Assembly: GCA_963695075.1 (NCBI GenBank)
Contig: CAVOFR010000007.1
Span: 1,364,001 to 1,428,000, forward strand
Direction of reading: 5' to 3'
DNA: 64,000 nucleotides
DNA from: CAWCAL01 sp963695075
Lineage (GTDB): Bacteria; Actinomycetota; Acidimicrobiia; Acidimicrobiales; CAWCAL01
Position 1 is the stretch's first letter; every line of letters starts with the position of its first letter. Below, piece after piece: positions 41,734-50,656 of the stretch. The notes beneath the pieces are model-generated. The model searched no databases. It had not been told where the DNA came from and saw nothing but the letters and a program-made list of their open reading frames with translations. The position numbers were made by a program, and so were the translations under genes.

Positions 41734-42858
41734 TCACGGGGCGACCCAGTGGTGGGCGAAGCGGCGGTCGGCCAGCCTCCCGGGGGTCCAGCGGCCCCAC
41801 GCTCCTCCGGTGCAGCGCCGGGTGTACTCGAGCCATTCGACGCAGTCCCGGGCCTCGATGCGCCGGTTCACCTGGACGATCCCCCCTTCGTACACCTCGT
41901 AGCTGGCCCACACACCGGGGTAGTCCTTGGTCGATCCGACCTCGCTGTAGAGGAGCCCCGACCGGCGGCGGACGCGGTTGCGGTGGGTGTGTCCGGCCGT
42001 GATGACGGTCCGCGGATTGGCTCTCGCCAGGTCGGCGGCGAACGGCGTGGCGGAGAAAGACGGGATTCCATACGGCCAGAAGTACGGGAGCGGGAGCGGC
42101 TGCAGGTTGTGGTGGAGCACCACGAGGCAGGGACCATCGGCCTCGGCCGCCAACTGGCAGATCGCCTCCCGCACGGGGGCGATGCGCCCGTAGCCCCAGG
42201 TCATCACGGTGCTGTGCGCAAGGATGACTCGGAGCCCGGGGAGATCCAGGTGCTCGACGTCGGACACGGTCTCGAGCGCGCTCGGCTCGACTCCCTGCTC
42301 CCAGGGAACGACGCGCCGTCGGTTGGTGTCGTGGTTGCCCACGACACCGATGCACGGGAGGTCGGTGCCGGCGAAGAGCCGCTGGACCGCGGCCCAGTTG
42401 TCGGCTGTGGAGCGTTCGGTGATGTCGCCCTTGACGAACATCCTGGTCGCGCCCCAACGGGCGGCTTCGTCGAGTGCGGCGCGGGCGCACCGCATCGGAT
42501 GGCCTACCTCGGGGTCGCGCTCGCGCATCCGGTGGAAGAACCCGAAATGGTCCAGGCCGATGTGCAGGTCGGAGATCGTCGCGAAGCGACTGAGCAGTTC
42601 ACCGGCGGGGCGTTCGAGCAGTCCCACCTCGGTCGAGAGAACGACATCGTCACCGCGACTGAGTCGGACGGGCACGGGTTCGGAAGCAGCCGGAACCCTC
42701 ACCGTGACCGCACCGGGACCACCCGGATGTTCGACCGTTCGGGAGGCTCCGCCCGCCTCGACCTCGTACGAGTCGGCCGGGAGCATGCCCCACCAGAGCT
42801 GCAGGTCCTCGGTCCCAGCCGTGAACACCGCGGGCGGTGTGGGCGACCGGAAGCTCAC
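41734..42858 (-). CDS. Metallophosphoesterase (calcineurin-like)
   Basis: 374 residues. The metal-binding series is complete: ISDLHIG (DxH), KGDITER (GDxxE-like), GVVGNHDTN (GNHD), VLHHNL and AGHTHRNR (GHxH). A beta-rich N-terminal domain of about 85 residues precedes it (TEDLQLWWGMLPADSYEVEAGG), perhaps a purple-acid-phosphatase-like fibronectin domain. No signal peptide is seen. GTG 42858 overlaps the M1 aminopeptidase stop (GTGA), so it is the second gene of a coupled pair. Confidence 0.9.
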   Translation of the reverse strand: MSFRSPTPPAVFTAGTEDLQLWWGMLPADSYEVEAGGASRTVEHPGGPGAVTVRVPAASEPVPVRLSRGDDVVLSTEVGLLERPAGELLSRFATISDLHIGLDHFGFFHRMRERDPEVGHPMRCARAALDEAARWGATRMFVKGDITERSTADNWAAVQRLFAGTDLPCIGVVGNHDTNRRRVVPWEQGVEPSALETVSDVEHLDLPGLRVILAHSTVMTWGYGRIAPVREAICQLAAEADGPCLVVLHHNLQPLPLPYFWPYGIPSFSATPFAADLARANPRTVITAGHTHRNRVRRRSGLLYSEVGSTKDYPGVWASYEVYEGGIVQVNRRIEARDCVEWLEYTRRCTGGAWGRWTPGRLADRRFAHHWVAP

Positions 42859-45452
42859 CTCGGCAGCAAGGCGGCGTGCAGCCTCGGGCGCTCTCGCCGG
42901 GTGAGCTCGACGGTGACCGACATCCGCTCCAGGTGCTGGGCCAGCATCTGGGCTGCCTGGGGAAGCGGGTGCCGGTCGAAGAAGGCGCTGATGTCGTCGG
43001 CCGTATCGGGGTCGCTGATCGACCGCATTCCGTCGAGCATGCGACCGAGGCTGTTCGAAGGGAAGCGTTCGGTGATGTCGATCCATCGGTCCTCGATGAA
43101 CCGCCAGGTGGCGGGCCCGGCCGCGCGATGAGCGAACGCCTGGCCGAGCACATAGGGGGCGTTCTGGGTGCGGACGCTGTCGGTCAGGGTCAAGTCACGG
43201 GTGCGGGCGATCAGAGCGGGGTCGTCCGGGACGGTCAGTGCATAGAGGTAGCGGAGCAATTCCTGCGGTCCCTCGGCGGTGCGGAACCGCTGGGTCAGTC
43301 GGTCGTACGTGCTCTCGTCGGCATGGGTGGCCACCACGTTGAGCGCACCGGCGAGGAGGGCCGGGTCCACGCTGGCCCGATCGACCAGGTAGCGCGCGTG
43401 GAGATCTGTCGCCCGGTCGAGAATGGCGGGATCCGCGCCGACCGTGCCCAGGGCAGCGAGGAGCAGGCCTCGGCGCTCGAGGGTCAGATCGTCGTCATCT
43501 ATCCGGGGGTCCGGTCCGACCCGATCGAATACGGGCCGCAGCAGGGATCGGAAGCGGCCGGCGAGGATCGGTCGCGTCTCGTCGTCCACCAGCCTGTCGA
43601 GTGAACCCAGCGCGCCGACGATCCGGTGCCACACCACCGTCTCGTCCTCGTCGGCGAAGCACTCGAGCAGGTCCAGGTACGTGACGGCGTCGAGGTCGCC
43701 TCGGACGACCTGCGTCCATGTGTCGTCCAGGAATGCGTGGCGCTCGGCGACGCTCCGTCGAGATCCGGCGGTGGCCGCGATCCGTCTCGCCTGGTCGGAC
43801 CCGTATCCCACCCGGAAGAACCCGGTGGCCGATTCGTTGACGACCAGTGAATCGGGTTCGATGGCCGATTCCAGCGTGATCTCGGTCGACTCGCCCTCGA
43901 GCAGGGCATGGTCGTGAATGGTGCCGCCATCGACGGCCGTGGCCCGCAGCGTGACCGGGACCATCCAGATCGCCGTCCCGTCGGGGGAGGCGGATCGCTC
44001 CGGGTCCTCGGGGGTGGTGTAGCAGCTCGGCGCCTGGCTCAGCCGCACCCGGGTTCGGTCCTCGGAGACGGTGGCGGTCACCACGGGATGGCCGCCCTGG
44101 TAGATCCAACTGTCCATGATGCGACGGGCCGGCTGATCGGTCGCGGTCTCGATCGAGTCCCAGAGGTCGGTCGTCTCGGTGTTGGCGTACCGGTACGTGT
44201 CGAGGTAGCGCCGAATCCCGTCCCGGAACGGGATCTCACCGAGGTACTGCTCGAGCATGCGGACGACCGCAGCCCCTTTCTCGTAGGTGAGCACGTCGAA
44301 CATCCCCTCGGCGTCGTCCGGGCTGACGACGGGGAATTCGATGGGACGCGTGGTGCGCAACGAGTCGACGTCGAAGGCACCCGATCGCTCGCGCGCGAAG
44401 CTGTCCCAGCGGGACCACTCGGGCCTGAATGCATCGGTGGCCGCCACCTCCATGAACGTGGCGAAGGCTTCGTTGAGCCAGATGCCGTTCCACCACTTCA
44501 TCGTGACGAGATCGCCGAACCACATGTGGGCGATCTCGTGATTGATGACGTCGGTGATCCGCTGGAGCTCGCCCTTCGTGGCCGATTCGGGATCGACCAG
44601 GAGGAGGGCCTCCCGGAATGTGACGCAACCGAGATTCTCCATGGCACCGAACGCGAAGTCCGGGACGGCGACCAGATCGAGCTTGTCTCCCGGATAGGGG
44701 ATGCCGTAGTAGTCGCTGAACCAACGAAGGGCGGCAGTGGCCACTTCGACGGCATGGTGGGTGAGGTGGATCTGACCCGGCCGGTGGACGACGCGGACAT
44801 CGACACCGTCGACGTCGACCGGAGCGGTCGCTTCGAGGGTCCCGACGACCAGGGCAACGAGGTAGGTGGACATCTTCATCGTGTCGGCGAACGTGACCTG
44901 ACGGCGGCCGTCACCGACCGCCTCCTCGGCGACGACGGCGGCGTTGGAGAGCGCAAGGTGGTCGGCGTCGACCACGAGCGTTACGCCGAACGTGGCCTTG
45001 GAGGCCGGTTCGTCCCAGCAGGGGAAGGCCTGGCGGGCGTGGGTCGCCTCGAATTGGGTCGTGGCGAGGGTGTGCTCGGAGCCGGTGTCGTCGGTGAACG
45101 TGCTCCGGTAGAACCCGGTGAGCTTGTCGTTGAGGACGCCCGAGAACTCGACGGAGAGGACGAGGTCGCCGGGTTGGATGGCCGAGCCGTCTCCGAACGA
45201 GACCCGTTCGAGCTCGGGATCCAGGGTGGCGGCGAGCTCACGGGCCACGCCGTCGGGGTCGGTGAGCGTCGCGGCCGAGATCTCGAGGTCGACCGCGTTG
45301 CAGACGAGCTCGGTGCAGGGAGCGGCGACCGTGACGTCGATGTCGACCGTGCCCCGGAAGACGGCTCGTTCCAGATCGGGCTCGAGCCGGAGGGCGTAGT
45401 GGGAGGGTCGAGCGGTGTCGGGGAGCCGATGGGGGTTGCCGGCGTCGGTCAA
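42855..45452 (-). CDS. pepN: M1 family aminopeptidase (aminopeptidase N)
   Basis: 865 residues. The zinc site HEIAHMWFGDLV followed by LNEAFATFMEV (HExxH with the second glutamate 18 residues on) and the exopeptidase motif GAMENLGC are intact. The N-terminal beta domain (RPSHYALRLEPDL) and the helical C-terminal domain are full length for actinobacterial PepN (about 850-870). The start is a TTG at 45452 preceded by GGAG; the long ORF upstream of it is not conserved. It removes N-terminal residues from peptides in the cytosol. The metallophosphoesterase gene is coupled downstream. Confidence 0.93.
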   Translation of the reverse strand: MTDAGNPHRLPDTARPSHYALRLEPDLERAVFRGTVDIDVTVAAPCTELVCNAVDLEISAATLTDPDGVARELAATLDPELERVSFGDGSAIQPGDLVLSVEFSGVLNDKLTGFYRSTFTDDTGSEHTLATTQFEATHARQAFPCWDEPASKATFGVTLVVDADHLALSNAAVVAEEAVGDGRRQVTFADTMKMSTYLVALVVGTLEATAPVDVDGVDVRVVHRPGQIHLTHHAVEVATAALRWFSDYYGIPYPGDKLDLVAVPDFAFGAMENLGCVTFREALLLVDPESATKGELQRITDVINHEIAHMWFGDLVTMKWWNGIWLNEAFATFMEVAATDAFRPEWSRWDSFARERSGAFDVDSLRTTRPIEFPVVSPDDAEGMFDVLTYEKGAAVVRMLEQYLGEIPFRDGIRRYLDTYRYANTETTDLWDSIETATDQPARRIMDSWIYQGGHPVVTATVSEDRTRVRLSQAPSCYTTPEDPERSASPDGTAIWMVPVTLRATAVDGGTIHDHALLEGESTEITLESAIEPDSLVVNESATGFFRVGYGSDQARRIAATAGSRRSVAERHAFLDDTWTQVVRGDLDAVTYLDLLECFADEDETVVWHRIVGALGSLDRLVDDETRPILAGRFRSLLRPVFDRVGPDPRIDDDDLTLERRGLLLAALGTVGADPAILDRATDLHARYLVDRASVDPALLAGALNVVATHADESTYDRLTQRFRTAEGPQELLRYLYALTVPDDPALIARTRDLTLTDSVRTQNAPYVLGQAFAHRAAGPATWRFIEDRWIDITERFPSNSLGRMLDGMRSISDPDTADDISAFFDRHPLPQAAQMLAQHLERMSVTVELTRRERPRLHAALLPR

Positions 45453-45459
45453 GGGGAGT

Positions 45460-45876
45460 CTCCGATCGAATCCGGACGAGCGTACCGGCGGGCCGGCCGG
45501 CCGTGGTTCGACGCCCGGCTCCGGATGGATCGGATCGAGACCCACCGGGGGGCGGTGGGGGTCCTCGTCGACGTCGGCTGCGCCTACGGCAACACCCTGG
45601 ACGAGGCGGTTGCGGCGCTGGCTCCCGGCGGCCTGATAGCCATCGAGACCTGGGATCTCGACAGTCGGATCGCTCGGATCGCCGGCTCGGGCTGGCAGCA
45701 GGTGACCCCTCCGTCGGTGGTGCATCTCTTCACCCGACGGGACCGCCGTGGTCGCGGGCAAGTACCCTCGTCTGGCGCGGCCGCTGGTCCGGCTCGCCGA
45801 GCGAACGTTCATCGGCCGGGCGGCGCTTCCCTACCGACTCGGAGACCTGCTCGTCCTCGTGGCCCGCCGGGCCTGA
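45460..45876 (+). pseudogene. Decayed class I SAM-dependent methyltransferase
   Basis: Three pieces of one methyltransferase remain in order. WFDARLRMDRIETHR with LVDVGCAYGNTLDEA (SAM motif I) comes first. ALAPGGLIAIETWDLDSR with WQQVTPPSVVHLF follows in the same frame, but with the central fold deleted. In another frame, KYPRLARPLVRLAERTFIG and ALPYRLGDLLVLVARR lead to TGA 45874. So there is an N-terminal truncation, at least one internal deletion and a frameshift. It occupies the divergent gap between pepN and the PfkB kinase. The original role was probably glycolipid or small-molecule methylation. Confidence 0.75.
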
Positions 45877-45945
45877 CCGACCGCTCGATTCCCCTCGGGA
45901 GCGGCCTCTTCGGTACCTTCGCCTGGCACCTGAGCAGGAGTAGGC

Positions 45946-46923
45946 ATGGCAGTACCGTCCGTTGATGTTGTGTGTATAGGCAATGCGATCGTCGATGTGA
46001 TCAGTCAGATCCCCGAATCCTTCATCGAGGAGTACGGGCTGGCCAAGGGCTCGATGACGCTCATCGAGACCGACCGAGCCCATGAGCTGTACGAGGCCAT
46101 GCCGGACCGATCCGAGTCATCGGGCGGTTCAGCCGCGAACACGGCCGTGGGGATCGCTTCCCTCGGCGGGTCGGTCAACTACATCGGCCGGGTGGCCGAC
46201 GATCCGCTGGGTGACTTTTTCCGAACCGACCTGCGGGCCAGTGGCGTCGGCTACGACGTGCCGGGCTCGAACGACGGTGTCCCGACGGCGCGGTCGATGA
46301 TCTTCGTCACGCCCGACGCCGAGCGGACGATGAACACCTACCTGGGTGCCTCCGGCCTGATAGCCCCGTCCGACATCGACCCCGCGGTGGCGGGGAGCGG
46401 CAAGGTGACGTTCTGCGAGGGCTATCTGTGGGACCGCCCCGACGCCAAGGCAGCGATCCGCAAGGGGATGGAGGCGGCCACGGCTGCGGGATCCAAGGTG
46501 TCGTTCACCTTGAGCGACCCGTTCTGCGTCGACCGGCACCGCCAGGACTTCCGGTCACTGTTGAGCGACAGGGTCGACCTCGCCTTCGCCAACGAAGAGG
46601 AGCTGCTCTCGCTCTACGAGGTCGACGACATCGAGGCGGGGATCGAAGCCATCCGGGGCGTGCTCGAGGTGGCCGTGGTGACCCGATCCGAGTTGGGGTC
46701 GATCGTGGTCACGGCCGATGACGTCATCGAGGTCGCCGCCGAACCCGTCGACGAGGTGGTCGACACGACCGGTGCCGGTGACCTCTACGCGGCCGGCTTC
46801 CTCCACGCGTGGGCGGCCGGCGAGGAGCTGGGAGCTTGCGCCCGGTTGGGTCACATCGCCGCTGCCGAGGTCGTCAGCCACGTCGGGGCGCGACCACTGC
46901 AGAAACTCACCGATCTGATCTGA
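45946..46923 (+). CDS. PfkB-family carbohydrate kinase, adenosine kinase-like
   Basis: 325 residues. The N-terminal GNAIVDVIS and SGGSAANTAVGIASLGG bind the sugar; the C-terminal VDTTGAGDLYAAGFLHAW is the anion hole and catalytic Asp motif. The sequence is of the adenosine/ribokinase kind seen in many bacteria. Given PNP and ADA in the same window, adenosine is a plausible substrate. AGGAG lies seven bases before ATG 45946. Downstream is the long MITE-like copy. Confidence 0.88.
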   Translation: MAVPSVDVVCIGNAIVDVISQIPESFIEEYGLAKGSMTLIETDRAHELYEAMPDRSESSGGSAANTAVGIASLGGSVNYIGRVADDPLGDFFRTDLRASGVGYDVPGSNDGVPTARSMIFVTPDAERTMNTYLGASGLIAPSDIDPAVAGSGKVTFCEGYLWDRPDAKAAIRKGMEAATAAGSKVSFTLSDPFCVDRHRQDFRSLLSDRVDLAFANEEELLSLYEVDDIEAGIEAIRGVLEVAVVTRSELGSIVVTADDVIEVAAEPVDEVVDTTGAGDLYAAGFLHAWAAGEELGACARLGHIAAAEVVSHVGARPLQKLTDLI

Positions 46924-46929
46924 GTTCGT

Positions 46930-47229
46930 CTGGACGAGTGGTTCCAAGGGGTTGGGCGCCTGATCACAGGAACCGAGCGCGCCGCGCTCCCCTCCCCTCT
47001 CGCCGAAATCTGGTCCCTCAGCGTCGGTAGCCGACGGCTACGGCCACCCGGTTTGACACTGCACTGGTCGCCTCGGCCCCGGACAGACGAACTGGCGGCC
47101 CAGGAGCCCAGAACTGGGTTCTGAGGCCGCGAGTTCGTGTTGACGAGACCTCGCGGGTCGGCTCGTCGCGCCCATCGGCGAACCGCCCGCCACGAGCGCG
47201 CCAACGACCCCTTGGAACCAACCCTCTAG
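46930..47229 (-). mobile_element. MITE-like element, long copy (300 bp)
   Basis: Inner inverted repeats TGGTTCCAAGGGGT (46939-46952) and complement (47207-47220) are identical to those of the 33629 copy, and the sequence matches it in inverse orientation. Outer ends are CTGG and CTAG. Relative to the short copy it has 121 extra bases (about 47072-47192), bounded by GGCG direct repeats and containing the palindrome CAGAAC-TGG-GTTCTG. There is no ORF. Its CTAG end supplies the TAG stop of the adjacent minus-strand gene. This element fills the 46924-47225 gap. Confidence 0.8.
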
Positions 47230-47975
47230 TCCAGGGCCCCAACGAGGAGCTCCCGCATGACGACGAGGTCGGCATCGGTCGGAGCGGGCCGGGTGCCCGC
47301 CCAGTGGTTCGTGCCGTCGATCCAGCTGGCAATGGTCTCGGCCAGGTCGCCGGCCGGGCTGGCGTAGTCGTTCTCGCCGCTCTCGGGCCACCAGGTTTCG
47401 TCGGCGTCGAAGCCTCGTCGGGTCATCCAGCGGTCACGGTCGACCTGGTCGAGGTAGGTCACGTCGAATGCGTGTCCGAGCTCGTGGGCGATCACGTAGC
47501 GCACCTGGCCGATCGTCTGGTCCGGTCGGATCCAGATGGTGATCTGTCGGTCCTGCCAGGATGTCCCGCCGAGCAGGTCCTCGTCGTAGCCGGCGAAGCT
47601 GATCGTCCAGCCCGGGAGCAGCTGCTCCCAGTCGATCGGAATGGTCTCGAGTGCGGTGGCGCCGGTGATCTCAGGAGTCGCTCCGGGGATCTGCTCGCCG
47701 GTCAGCGGCGTTCCCAGCCTCGCCGCCGGCAACACGACGACCGGGTCGGCAACGGACCCTTCGTCGGTTGCTGCGGCAGTGGCTTCCACGGTGGCGGCGG
47801 ATTGGATGTCGACCGGGGGAGGGCCCGCGGTGTCCGCTCGAGCGAGGAGGGTCGATCCGACCAGGGCGGCGGCCGCGGTCGCGAGCACGACGATGGCCAG
47901 CAGCAGTCGTTGGGTCCCGCGTGAGATCCACGACACCTCGATGATCTCGGTGGGGCGGAGGTCGAAATCACTCAC
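47226..47975 (-). CDS. Membrane-anchored HELGH putative metallopeptidase-like protein
   Basis: 249 residues: an N-terminal cytoplasmic stretch, one membrane helix (LLLAIVVLATAAAALVGSTLLA, about 24-45), a Thr/Ala-rich linker, and an extracytoplasmic domain with YVIAHELGHAFDVTYLDQVDRDRWM and GENDYASPAGDLAETIASW. HELGH followed by a downstream glutamate resembles zincin (gluzincin-type) sites, so a secreted-side peptidase is possible. No family is recognised with certainty. Its TAG stop lies in the end of the MITE-like element. Confidence 0.72.
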   Translation of the reverse strand: MSDFDLRPTEIIEVSWISRGTQRLLLAIVVLATAAAALVGSTLLARADTAGPPPVDIQSAATVEATAAATDEGSVADPVVVLPAARLGTPLTGEQIPGATPEITGATALETIPIDWEQLLPGWTISFAGYDEDLLGGTSWQDRQITIWIRPDQTIGQVRYVIAHELGHAFDVTYLDQVDRDRWMTRRGFDADETWWPESGENDYASPAGDLAETIASWIDGTNHWAGTRPAPTDADLVVMRELLVGALD

Positions 47976-48070
47976 AGGTCCATCGTTACCAGGTCAGGAG
48001 CGATCGGCTCGTGGGCCGATCGCTCCAGGCCGCCTGGGTATCTTGGCTCGCCGACGAGACGCGATCGAAT

Positions 48071-48076
48071 TACACT
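48071..48076 (+). promoter_or_regulatory. -10 box TACACT, leaderless promoter for DUF3499
   Basis: TACACT is followed by six bases (GTTGTC) and then ATG 48083, so transcription should begin at the start codon. No Shine-Dalgarno sequence is present. The pattern equals that at 13051 and 53928. Confidence 0.55.
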
Positions 48077-48082
48077 GTTGTC

Positions 48083-48547
48083 ATGCGGAGATCATGTGCT
48101 CGACCAACGTGCAGCCACCCGGCCATGGCATCGGTATTGATCGATCTGGGTACCCAGTCGGCCCAGTTGGTCGATCTGGCCGAACCGGCCCTCGGTCACC
48201 ATCACCTCTGTGGCCGCCACGCCGCGTCCACCTCGGTGCCGATGGGATGGACGCTCACCGACAACCGTTCGTCCGAGATCACGCTGTGGACCGAACTGCC
48301 CGACCGACCCGCCTCGTCCGACCTGCGGGTCCTGCGTCCCACGACCGCGTTCGCGCGGCCTCCGGTCGAGGAGCCACTCGGCGAGTCACCTCTCGAATCG
48401 CTTCCGTTCGGAACGACCGTCGAGCCCGATCCGGTCGAGGTGTTCGCCCGCCAGGCCGACAGCGAGGGATCCGAGTCGTTGGCGGCGGCGCTGGGGGCCG
48501 GGACACCCCTTCTGGCCCGCGCCTTCTCGGAGATCCGCGCCAGCTGA
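48083..48547 (+). CDS. DUF3499 family protein
   Basis: 154 residues. The conserved part is MRRSCARPTCSHPAMASVL then ALGHHHLCGRHAASTSVPMGW: two cysteines near the start and a CxxH further on, which suggests metal binding. DUF3499 is an actinobacterial family of unknown function, often located near cell-envelope sugar genes and whiB. The remaining C-terminal half is variable and acidic. The start follows a leaderless -10 box. Confidence 0.85.
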   Translation: MRRSCARPTCSHPAMASVLIDLGTQSAQLVDLAEPALGHHHLCGRHAASTSVPMGWTLTDNRSSEITLWTELPDRPASSDLRVLRPTTAFARPPVEEPLGESPLESLPFGTTVEPDPVEVFARQADSEGSESLAAALGAGTPLLARAFSEIRAS

Positions 48548-48576
48548 TCCTCCGGGCCCGCTCCCCTGCGGCGGCC

Positions 48577-49332
48577 TCAGCTCGACTGCTGCCGGCCTCG
48601 TTCCATGACGGTGAGGCGCCGTTGCTCATCGAAGGCCGCAGGCATCCGGCCGGCCGTCCGGCCCTCGATCGACCACCGTGGCTCGGCGTCGAGTGCTTCC
48701 CCCTGGGCGTAGATGCCCCGGAGGGTGTCGACTGCTTCCGGGTCGTTTCCGGCGATCTCGGCTGCCAGTCCGAGCACCGTCGGGAGCAGATCGTCGTGAG
48801 CCACCACGTGATTGACCAAGCCCCACTGGAGGGCGGTCGTGGCGTCGATGAAGTTGCCGGTCCAGCTCATCTCGCGGGCCCGCGCCACACCGATTACGGC
48901 CGGCAGCCGGACGGTGAGACCCCAGCCGGGCATGATGCCCACCCGGGCGTGGGTGTCGGCGAACCGGGCTCGTTCGCTCGCCAGCCGGAGATCGCAGGCC
49001 AGCGCCAACTCGAAGCCGCCGGTGACCGCGGCCCCGTTGATCGCGCCGATCAGCGGTGTGGTCATGGCGCCGATCGGTCCCCGGCCCGCTGCCGCCGACG
49101 ATCCGGCCGGGCTTCGATCTCCCCCGGCGAGGTCGCGCAGGTCCAAGCCGGCGCAGAAGGCCGGGTCGGCTCCGGTGAGCACGATGGCTCGCGTCGCCGG
49201 GTCGGCGTCGAGCTCGGTCATGGCCTCACGAAGGGCGCCGATCAGTTCAATGTCGAGTGCGTTGCGTCGCTCGGGCCGATTCAGGGTCACGAGGGCGACG
49301 GCGTCGAGGTGGCGGATCTCGATCACGCTCAC
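48577..49332 (-). CDS. Enoyl-CoA hydratase/isomerase family protein
   Basis: 251 residues of crotonase fold. The oxyanion hole segments are PAFCAGLDLRDLAG and AINGAAVTGGFELALACDLRLAS; the catalytic glutamate region reads HARVGIMPGWGLTVRLP, with Gly/Met where hydratases have two Glu, so activity may differ from a normal hydratase. The start is a GTG at 49332 overlapping the stop of the upstream gene (GTGA). It is the third gene of a VOC/unknown/crotonase operon. Confidence 0.88.
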   Translation of the reverse strand: MSVIEIRHLDAVALVTLNRPERRNALDIELIGALREAMTELDADPATRAIVLTGADPAFCAGLDLRDLAGGDRSPAGSSAAAGRGPIGAMTTPLIGAINGAAVTGGFELALACDLRLASERARFADTHARVGIMPGWGLTVRLPAVIGVARAREMSWTGNFIDATTALQWGLVNHVVAHDDLLPTVLGLAAEIAGNDPEAVDTLRGIYAQGEALDAEPRWSIEGRTAGRMPAAFDEQRRLTVMERGRQQSS

Positions 49333-49940
49333 AGGGAGGGTCCTTCCGGCTCGAACGGTGGCTTGAAGTCGAAGGTGAGGTCACCGAGGAGGACGAGTGT
49401 CGAGCTGATCCAGCCGCCCAAGGTACCGAAGTCGCGGTCGAGCCGGTTACCGTCCTCGAGGACATCGTCGCCCAGTTCGTAGCTGCCCTCGTAGGACACC
49501 TCGAGCGCGAACTCGTCCTGGTCCAGGTCGACGGTGAAGACCTGCTCGATCGTGGGGCCGGACCGTTCGAGTGTGTCGCCACCGATGGACGGCGACTCGA
49601 TCGGCAGCGTGGCGAGGACGATGGACGGATCGGGCCGGCTGGCCAGCCGCTGGACCCGGAGCGCGAGCTTGATGTCGGTGCGGGGCGGCTCGTCGGTGGG
49701 TTCGCCGATGTACCACGAGCGATACGAGGTCTGGGCCCAGGTCGGCCAGTCCATGGTGACGTCGACCTGCACCCGGGGCGGCTCGCCTTCCCCGGGGAGG
49801 GCGTAGCTCGTCTCCCAGGTGAGGTCGCCCAGCAGGACGTCGGCCTGGAATCGCTCCTCGAATGCCTGCCGTTCGAGAAGCGCGCCGTGGAGTGCTTCGC
49901 GGAGTGCGCCGATGGCGTCGGTGAAGACGTGGTCGAGCAT
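49329..49940 (-). CDS. Hypothetical protein in the VOC/crotonase operon
   Basis: 203 residues with no recognised family, no signal and no membrane segment. It begins with a helix (VFTDAIGALREALHGALLERQAFEERF) and then alternates strands: VQVDVTMDWPTWAQTSYRSW, IKLALRVQRLA, QVFTVDLDQDEFALEVSYEGSYEL. A beta-rich ligand-binding or structural role is possible. It overlaps both neighbours by a few bases. Confidence 0.7.
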   Translation of the reverse strand: MLDHVFTDAIGALREALHGALLERQAFEERFQADVLLGDLTWETSYALPGEGEPPRVQVDVTMDWPTWAQTSYRSWYIGEPTDEPPRTDIKLALRVQRLASRPDPSIVLATLPIESPSIGGDTLERSGPTIEQVFTVDLDQDEFALEVSYEGSYELGDDVLEDGNRLDRDFGTLGGWISSTLVLLGDLTFDFKPPFEPEGPSL

Positions 49941-50581
49941 CAGGGCCCGGCCGGAGGGGACATGAAGAGCACCGGTAGCGAGAGACCGAGCTTCTCATGG
50001 CGGAGACCACGGCGATCCCGGCCCTCCTGCACGGCGGGCTTTCGATCGCCGAGCCCGTCGCCGAGGAGCTCGACCGGGGCGTCCAGGTCGTCGAGGGTGA
50101 ACGCGAGGCCGAAGAACGAGGCCGGTTCGTCGCCCGCCGCCCTCGGAGGGCCGACGATCTCGACGATCACCTCACCCGCCCGGTGGAACACCTGGGTCAT
50201 CGGTGACCCGTACGACTCCGTGTGGCGCCGGCGCCGTTCCGGCAGGCCGACGGCCTCCAGAGCGCGAACCGTCCGGTCGACATCCGGCGTCAGCACGACG
50301 AGATGATCGATCTGGCTGGCGGTGTTGGGGTGCGTCGCCGGCGGACCGGGCTCGGTGGCGCGTACGAGGGGCAATCCGTCGATGTCCGCGACGGCCTCTT
50401 CGCCCATTCCATCGAGAGACCAGGTGCGGATGCCCCCACCGTGGTCGCCTCCGGTGAAGCGCAGGGTCACCGCTCCCACCGCGCAGCACCCCTCGGCGTC
50501 GACGGCAAACCCCGCCGCCCGCCAGGACGACGGAGAGGCGTCGATCTCGAGTTGGGTGAGAGTTGGTGCCGACGTCGTCAT
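49940..50581 (-). CDS. VOC superfamily (glyoxalase-like) protein
   Basis: 213 residues. The second half shows a VOC module (IDHLVVLTPDVDRTVRALEAVGLPERRRR, in pieces such as IDHLVVLTPDVD, and VIVEIVGPP). The first half may hold a degenerate module (LEIDASPSSWRAAGFAVD and AVGAVTLRFTGG). Metal ligands are plausible (H in IDHLVV, E in VIVEIV). ATG 50581 starts the operon. It may act on a CoA ester (epimerase-like) or on a small carbonyl compound. Confidence 0.8.
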   Translation of the reverse strand: MTTSAPTLTQLEIDASPSSWRAAGFAVDAEGCCAVGAVTLRFTGGDHGGGIRTWSLDGMGEEAVADIDGLPLVRATEPGPPATHPNTASQIDHLVVLTPDVDRTVRALEAVGLPERRRRHTESYGSPMTQVFHRAGEVIVEIVGPPRAAGDEPASFFGLAFTLDDLDAPVELLGDGLGDRKPAVQEGRDRRGLRHEKLGLSLPVLFMSPPAGP

Positions 50582-50656
50582 GGTGCTGGTCGCGCGACCT
50601 TAGTGGTCGCTGCCGGCAGCCCGGACCGATGTCAGGAAGCCTACGTACGCATCGGG

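Noticed and set aside
43908..45965. 685-codon plus-strand ORF opposite pepN
   Set aside because: It is the antisense of a clear M1 aminopeptidase, low-complexity, and only its last part contains the methyltransferase relic.
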